Positions 32,873 to 36,413 of a stretch of DNA of 36,413 nucleotides are shown here, in pieces. The notes beneath the pieces were generated by a model that worked only from the letters and a program-made list of their open reading frames with translations, made no database searches and was not told where the DNA came from. The DNA lies in assembly GCA_910580075.1 (NCBI GenBank), contig CAJTVR010000047.1, positions 1-36,413 of the forward strand, read 5' to 3'. Numbering within the stretch: position 1 is the stretch's first letter; every line of letters begins with the position of its first letter. Made by a program: the position numbers and the translations under genes. The stretch comes from an uncultured Eubacterium sp. Its GTDB lineage: Bacteria; Bacillota; Clostridia; Lachnospirales; Lachnospiraceae.

Positions 32873-34231
32873 TTACGGTATAAACATCTTATACAGGCAT
32901 TCCTTGCGTTCTTCGTCAGATATTTTGTTTTTTCTGCCGCCATACACTGCTTCCCTTTTCATGCCCAGCTTTTCCATAACGCGGAATGAAGCTGCATTCT
33001 GCGAATCACAGTGTGCAGTAAACTGATGAATTCCATGTTTCTTTCTGGCATATGCAAGCAGCGCCTGTGCTGCTTCAGACGCAATGCCCCTGTTCCAGTA
33101 TTTTTTGCTGACAATCCATCCAAACTCTGCTTCATCTTTTGTGTCATTAAAGTAAATACCGGCTGAGCCTGCAATTTCCCGGGTCTGCTGATTATAAATG
33201 GCAAATTCATAATAAGACGGCTCCTGTTTCTGCCATTCACATGCAGCGTCTTCCAAAAAACGAATGGTATCTTCGATGCTGTCATCAGGAAGAAAGAGCA
33301 TGTATTTTGTATTTTCGGGGTCTTTTGCATATTCGTATACCGTGTCTAAATACTGTATCCCATGCGGCTTGAGCGTCAGCCTCTCTGTCTTTATTTCCGC
33401 CAGCCTCAAAAATTCTCCTATTACAGCAGCCTTTGCATCCAGGCCATGCCCGATATCCGGCGTCTGTGCGACAGGCAGGCTGGATGAAATATGGCTGGAA
33501 AGCAGTTCAAACGGCGTTTTTCTGTTTTCTGACTGTGAAAGCGCTGTAAATGTCCCAAGCAGAACACCCGACACCTGTCCAAACACTCCCATCTGCTCAA
33601 GCTGTGCAAAAAGTGCAGAGATTTGCGCTGCACCGCCTCCTAATGATTCCAGAAGCAGGATTTTGCCTTTCATATCCGGCCAGTACGGTGTGCCTGCCAG
33701 CTTTAACAGGCAGCGGATATTCCCTCCAGCCACAATTCCTTCCATAGTCTGTCCCTGCAGAAATTCATACTGGATCTGATACAGTTCTTTTTTATGATTC
33801 ATAACCGTATTCTGAAATCTATCCCGCAGAGCTCCGGTATCGTCCCTTATCAGGTTTTTAACCTGATACAGGACAGACGGCCTTCCTGTTTTCGCATAAA
33901 CCGCATTCAAAACAGATGTCAGATCACTGTATCCCCACAATTGTTTCTGTGAACCGGCAATCACGTCATAATCCAGATACCCAAGCACTTCATTGGCAAT
34001 GTCCCCTCCCGAGACATCATAGATGACATCAATATCGTCCCTATGGTAAAATGCCATCAGATCTGCTGCCCTCTCCTTTGCAGTGCCGCCAAAAACGCCG
34101 TCTATGGCATATAAATGCTCTGCTGCTTCAGCTGTAATTCCCATTTCGGAAAGAATTTCTTCCAGACAATGAATGTTTGCTTCCTGATCCGGCTGCTGGC
34201 CGTTTGAACAGGAGACCAGACCTGCTTTCAT
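32873..34231 (-). CDS. S66 peptidase (LdcA/MccF family) fused to a GNAT acetyltransferase
   Basis: 452 residues. Residues 1-280 are an S66 serine peptidase: the nucleophile elbow GYSDLT gives Ser102, ILLLESLGGG gives Glu195 and TPDIGHGLDAK gives His262, the complete Ser-Glu-His triad. Residues about 283-452 are a RimJ/RimL-type GNAT domain with the acetyl-CoA loop KYWNRGIASEA (about 378-386) and NAASFRVMEKLGMKREA. S66 enzymes cleave murein tetrapeptide L,D bonds (LdcA) or amide bonds of aminoacyl-nucleotides (MccF). RimL-like GNAT domains detoxify the same compounds in MccE. Both activities in one chain suggest resistance to such Trojan-horse inhibitors; a wall-recycling role is the alternative. 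No clear own promoter was found; it lies 194 bases after trpB. Confidence 0.88.
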   Translation of the reverse strand: MKAGLVSCSNGQQPDQEANIHCLEEILSEMGITAEAAEHLYAIDGVFGGTAKERAADLMAFYHRDDIDVIYDVSGGDIANEVLGYLDYDVIAGSQKQLWGYSDLTSVLNAVYAKTGRPSVLYQVKNLIRDDTGALRDRFQNTVMNHKKELYQIQYEFLQGQTMEGIVAGGNIRCLLKLAGTPYWPDMKGKILLLESLGGGAAQISALFAQLEQMGVFGQVSGVLLGTFTALSQSENRKTPFELLSSHISSSLPVAQTPDIGHGLDAKAAVIGEFLRLAEIKTERLTLKPHGIQYLDTVYEYAKDPENTKYMLFLPDDSIEDTIRFLEDAACEWQKQEPSYYEFAIYNQQTREIAGSAGIYFNDTKDEAEFGWIVSKKYWNRGIASEAAQALLAYARKKHGIHQFTAHCDSQNAASFRVMEKLGMKREAVYGGRKNKISDEERKECLYKMFIP

Positions 34232-34264
34232 GTTCGTTCCCTCCTCTAAAGCTGTTTGCTGTTC

Positions 34265-34342
34265 CAGCCAGACAAGTCCTCTCTTTTTTATCCGTCTGCA
34301 GTCTTTCCCGACTGTCTGGCTGTTTCTGAATGATAACGTTAT
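34265..34342 (-). promoter_or_regulatory. Inverted repeats in the leader of the S66-GNAT gene
   Basis: CAGCCAGACAAGTC (34265-34278) pairs with GACTGTCTGGCTG (34310-34322) with one bulged base, and the 10-base palindrome ATAACGTTAT lies at 34333-34342. They sit just before the S66-GNAT start in the trpB intergenic region and could be an attenuating leader structure and an operator. Confidence 0.4.
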
Positions 34343-34425
34343 TCACCGTCCATTTTCTGCATTCATTTTCTAACCTGTTTTTTTGATTTCCAGACTGCTG
34401 CTTCCATGCAGCTGCAGAAATACGA

Positions 34426-35799
34426 TTATTTTATTTGAGGAAGATTGTTCCGGTAAACGGCAAGCTCTTCATCTGTAGGAACATAATCGTCCATCTTGTT
34501 TTCGTGGAACTTCTCGTAAGCAACCATATCAAAATATCCTGTTCCGGTAAGACCGAAGAGAATGGTTTTTTCTTCGCCGGTTTCTTTGCATCTGACTGCC
34601 TCGTCAATAGCAACGCGGATTGCATGTGAGCTTTCCGGTGCAGGCAGGATGCCTTCGACCCTTGCAAAATATTCTGCAGCCTGAAATACATCTGTCTGTT
34701 TTACGCTGACAGCTTCCAGCAGTCCCTGATGATACAGCTCAGACAGCGTAGAACTCATGCCATGATAGCGGAGTCCGCCTGAATGACTGGCAGAAGGGAT
34801 AAAATCACTGCCCAGCGTATACATTTTAGACAACGGGCAGACCATGCCTGTATCACAGTAATCGTATGCATACACCCCTCTGGTAAAGCTCGGACATGAT
34901 GCCGGTTCAACAGCGATAAAACGGTAATCTGCTTCTCCCCGGAGCTTTTCACCCATAAAAGGTGAAATCAGGCCGCCGAGATTGGAGCCGCCTCCGGCAC
35001 AGCCGATAATAATATCCGGTTTAATGTCATATTTGTCCATTGCAGCTTTTGTTTCCAGACCGATGACGGACTGATGCAGAAGCACCTGGTTGAGCACACT
35101 GCCCAGTACATAGCGGTATCCTTCGCTTGATACGGCTTTTTCAACTGCTTCAGAAATAGCACAGCCGAGGCTTCCCGAAGTACCAGGATGTTTCTCAAGA
35201 ATCTTTCTGCCGACTTCAGTTTCTGTAGAAGGCGACGGAGTGACCGACGCGCCATAAGTACGCATCACTTCACGGCGGAAAGGCTTCTGTTCATAGGAGC
35301 ATTTTACCATATATACTTTGCAGTCAAGGCCCAGGTAAGAACATGCCATGGAAAGAGCCGTACCCCACTGGCCTGCACCGGTTTCTGTGGTTACGCCTTT
35401 CAGCCCCTGTTTTTTTGCGTAATAAGCCTGTGCAATAGCAGAGTTTAATTTGTGGCTGCCGCTGGTGTTATTGCCTTCAAACTTATAATAAATCTTCGCC
35501 GGCGTACCCAGTTTTTCTTCCAGACAGTAAGCACGGACCAGCGGAGACGGACGGTACATAATATAAAAACTGCGGATTTCTTCCGGTATTTCAAAAAATG
35601 CAGTATCCTGATCCAATTCCTGTGCAATCAGATCTTTACAGAAAACCGCTTCCAGTTCTTCCGCCTTCACAGGCTGATAAGTTTCCGGATTTAAAAGCGG
35701 CGCTGGTTTCTGTTTCATATCGGCACGCAGATTGTACCATGCCTTTGGCATCTCATCTTCATTCAGATATATTTTATAAGGAATTTTTTCGCTGCTCAT
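34426..35799 (-). CDS. trpB: TrpB2-type tryptophan synthase beta chain
   Basis: 457 residues, longer than TrpB1 (about 400) and with the TrpB2 N-terminal extension (WYNLRADMKQKPAPLLNPETYQPV). The PLP lysine lies in NNTSGSHKLNSA, the substrate glutamate loop in TTETGAGQWGTALS, and the phosphate-binding glycine loop in GCAGGGSNLGG. TrpB2 enzymes condense indole with serine (or O-phosphoserine) to make tryptophan and usually act without TrpA, as here: no trpA or other trp gene lies nearby. Indole salvage is thus likely. ATG 35799 has GGAGGTAAC upstream. Its mRNA leader contains a tRNA-Trp T-box and a Trp-containing leader peptide. Confidence 0.93.
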   Translation of the reverse strand: MSSEKIPYKIYLNEDEMPKAWYNLRADMKQKPAPLLNPETYQPVKAEELEAVFCKDLIAQELDQDTAFFEIPEEIRSFYIMYRPSPLVRAYCLEEKLGTPAKIYYKFEGNNTSGSHKLNSAIAQAYYAKKQGLKGVTTETGAGQWGTALSMACSYLGLDCKVYMVKCSYEQKPFRREVMRTYGASVTPSPSTETEVGRKILEKHPGTSGSLGCAISEAVEKAVSSEGYRYVLGSVLNQVLLHQSVIGLETKAAMDKYDIKPDIIIGCAGGGSNLGGLISPFMGEKLRGEADYRFIAVEPASCPSFTRGVYAYDYCDTGMVCPLSKMYTLGSDFIPSASHSGGLRYHGMSSTLSELYHQGLLEAVSVKQTDVFQAAEYFARVEGILPAPESSHAIRVAIDEAVRCKETGEEKTILFGLTGTGYFDMVAYEKFHENKMDDYVPTDEELAVYRNNLPQIK

Positions 35800-35854
35800 T
35801 GTAGTTACCTCCATATGGTTTTGTTATTCGTTCATTTTCAAAATTGCTGCTGAT

Positions 35855-35914
35855 TTAATCTGATTTAACCTCTGTGCGCCTCTCCCGGCGCCAGCGTTTT
35901 GTCAGTAATTTCAT
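35855..35914 (-). CDS. 19-residue leader peptide MKLLTKRWRRERRTEVKSD upstream of trpB
   Basis: Between the T-box terminator and trpB, a perfect GAGGAGG lies eight bases before an ATG at 35914. It opens a 19-codon frame that ends in TAA, about 55 bases before trpB. The peptide is very basic and has one Trp codon flanked by Arg codons (CGC TGG CGC CGG). The coding strand also contains the stem GCGCC-GGGAGA-GGCGC just after the Trp codon. Ribosome stalling at Trp or Arg could therefore reshape the leader. This is inference from layout; the frame is short but its ribosome binding site is among the best in the window. Confidence 0.55.
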   Translation of the reverse strand: MKLLTKRWRRERRTEVKSD

Positions 35915-35981
35915 ATTCTGCCTCCTCAAATCAGGAAAATTAACAGTAGATTTTATATTCCATTCAGGGATACAGATAAAC

Positions 35982-36021
35982 AAAAAAAGTCCCTGACAGA
36001 AATATACGCTCTGTCAAGGAC
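35982..36021 (-). terminator. T-box attenuator terminator
   Basis: GTCCTTGACAGA (36021-36010) pairs with TCTGTCAGGGAC (36000-35989) on the minus strand, with one G-U, then a run of seven T (35988-35982). It competes with the antiterminator. Confidence 0.9.
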
Positions 36022-36286
36022 GAATAGGTACAGATACAGTACGACACTATCCGCGGTGCCACCTTGATTCACGGTATGACCCGTGCACTTAGCAGGATAC
36101 CAGCATATCCCCGGCATTTATACGCTTGCCTGCAGCGTCGCAGAATACTCTGTGAAAATCACATTTGACTGCGCCCTCAGCGGTCCATTTGACAACTTGT
36201 TTCTCACCTGATTCTCAGCATCGCAGGCTCTCTGTAAAGGCATCATTGCCGTTATCTCCGCATCAACGGTTTGGAATATTAAATTT
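35982..36286 (-). promoter_or_regulatory. T-box riboswitch for tRNA-Trp, upstream of trpB
   Basis: On the minus strand the conserved antiterminator sequence AAGGTGGCACCGCGG (36065-36051) is followed by a terminator. Stem I includes an AGAGAG-type element (about 36232-36226) and GGTGAGAAAC. The specifier loop reads CAAATGGACC with codon TGG at 36187-36185, followed by CTGAGGG. UGG means it senses uncharged tRNA-Trp and turns on trpB when tryptophan is short. Confidence 0.94.
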
Positions 36287-36293
36287 GTTATGT

Positions 36294-36322
36294 ATTCTAT
36301 CACTGTTGTATGCGTATGTCAA
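36294..36322 (-). promoter_or_regulatory. Sigma-A promoter of the trpB T-box unit
   Basis: On the minus strand TTGACA (36322-36317), a 17-base spacer and TAGAAT (36299-36294) form a near-consensus promoter. The last 90 bases of the window hold nothing else that I recognise. Confidence 0.85.
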
Positions 36323-36413
36323 TAGTTTTTTTCTAAATATATTTCTTTGTATATATAAATGTTACTTTTCACACCCACGCCAGATTTGGGCATAATGATG
36401 AAATTAAAAAAAT

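Overview
The window looks like chromosomal DNA of a low-to-moderate GC Firmicute, most likely a gut Lachnospiraceae (Clostridia). Supporting signs are strong GGAGG ribosome binding sites, lipoproteins with a TAC lipobox, a class IIc AspRS next to HisRS, a tRNA-Trp T-box riboswitch, RpiR and GntR regulators, TadZ-like proteins and a complete sialic-acid/amino-sugar locus. The species cannot be fixed by reading alone.

Layout. (1) 1-1.9 kb is a mobile-element graveyard: an open-ended minus-strand frame joining a replication-initiator C-terminus to a serine-recombinase zinc-ribbon segment, an IS4-like transposase N-terminus, a decayed tRNA-Leu-like sequence and a frameshifted ISLre2-like transposase. 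(2) 1.9-3.3 kb holds a small XRE regulator and a lipoprotein. (3) 3.4-9.1 kb (minus) holds truA-recJ, a SpoIID-like/peptidoglycan-binding protein, and ispE followed by a GntR regulator whose shared promoter is covered by a long palindrome. (4) 9.7-13 kb (minus) is a two-gene unit for a membrane-anchored coiled-coil protein and a secreted protein with aromatic/glycine repeats. (5) 13.1-14.4 kb is a plus-strand CNNM/CBS/CorC-type membrane protein. (6) 14.8-16.3 kb (minus) is a pair of ParA/TadZ-like proteins, both without a Walker A lysine, set among decayed tandem duplications. (7) 16.6-21.9 kb (minus) holds a GT2 glycosyltransferase, a DUF3298-like exported protein, aspS and hisS.

(8) 22.2-32.8 kb is a coherent sialic-acid regulon. 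On the minus strand lie nagB and then nagA, a ROK kinase (probable NanK) and an RpiR regulator. On the plus strand, divergent from nagB, lie a solute-binding lipoprotein, two permeases, a YhcH/NanQ-like protein, NanA, NanE and an SGNH esterase. Together they would import sialic acid, possibly de-O-acetylate it, split it to ManNAc plus pyruvate, phosphorylate ManNAc, epimerise it to GlcNAc-6-P, deacetylate it and deaminate it to fructose-6-P. No sialidase or 2,7-anhydro-Neu5Ac oxidoreductase is present, so free sialic acid is the likely substrate. Two related palindromes sit between the divergent promoters and are the best candidates for RpiR operators.

(9) 32.9-36.3 kb (minus) is a tryptophan-responsive unit: sigma-A promoter, T-box with a UGG specifier, a 19-residue leader peptide containing one Trp codon, a TrpB2-type tryptophan synthase beta chain, then an S66 peptidase (LdcA/MccF family) fused to a GNAT acetyltransferase. 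That fusion joins in one chain the two enzyme types used separately for self-immunity to microcin C (MccF and the C-terminal domain of MccE). It is the most interesting gene in the window.
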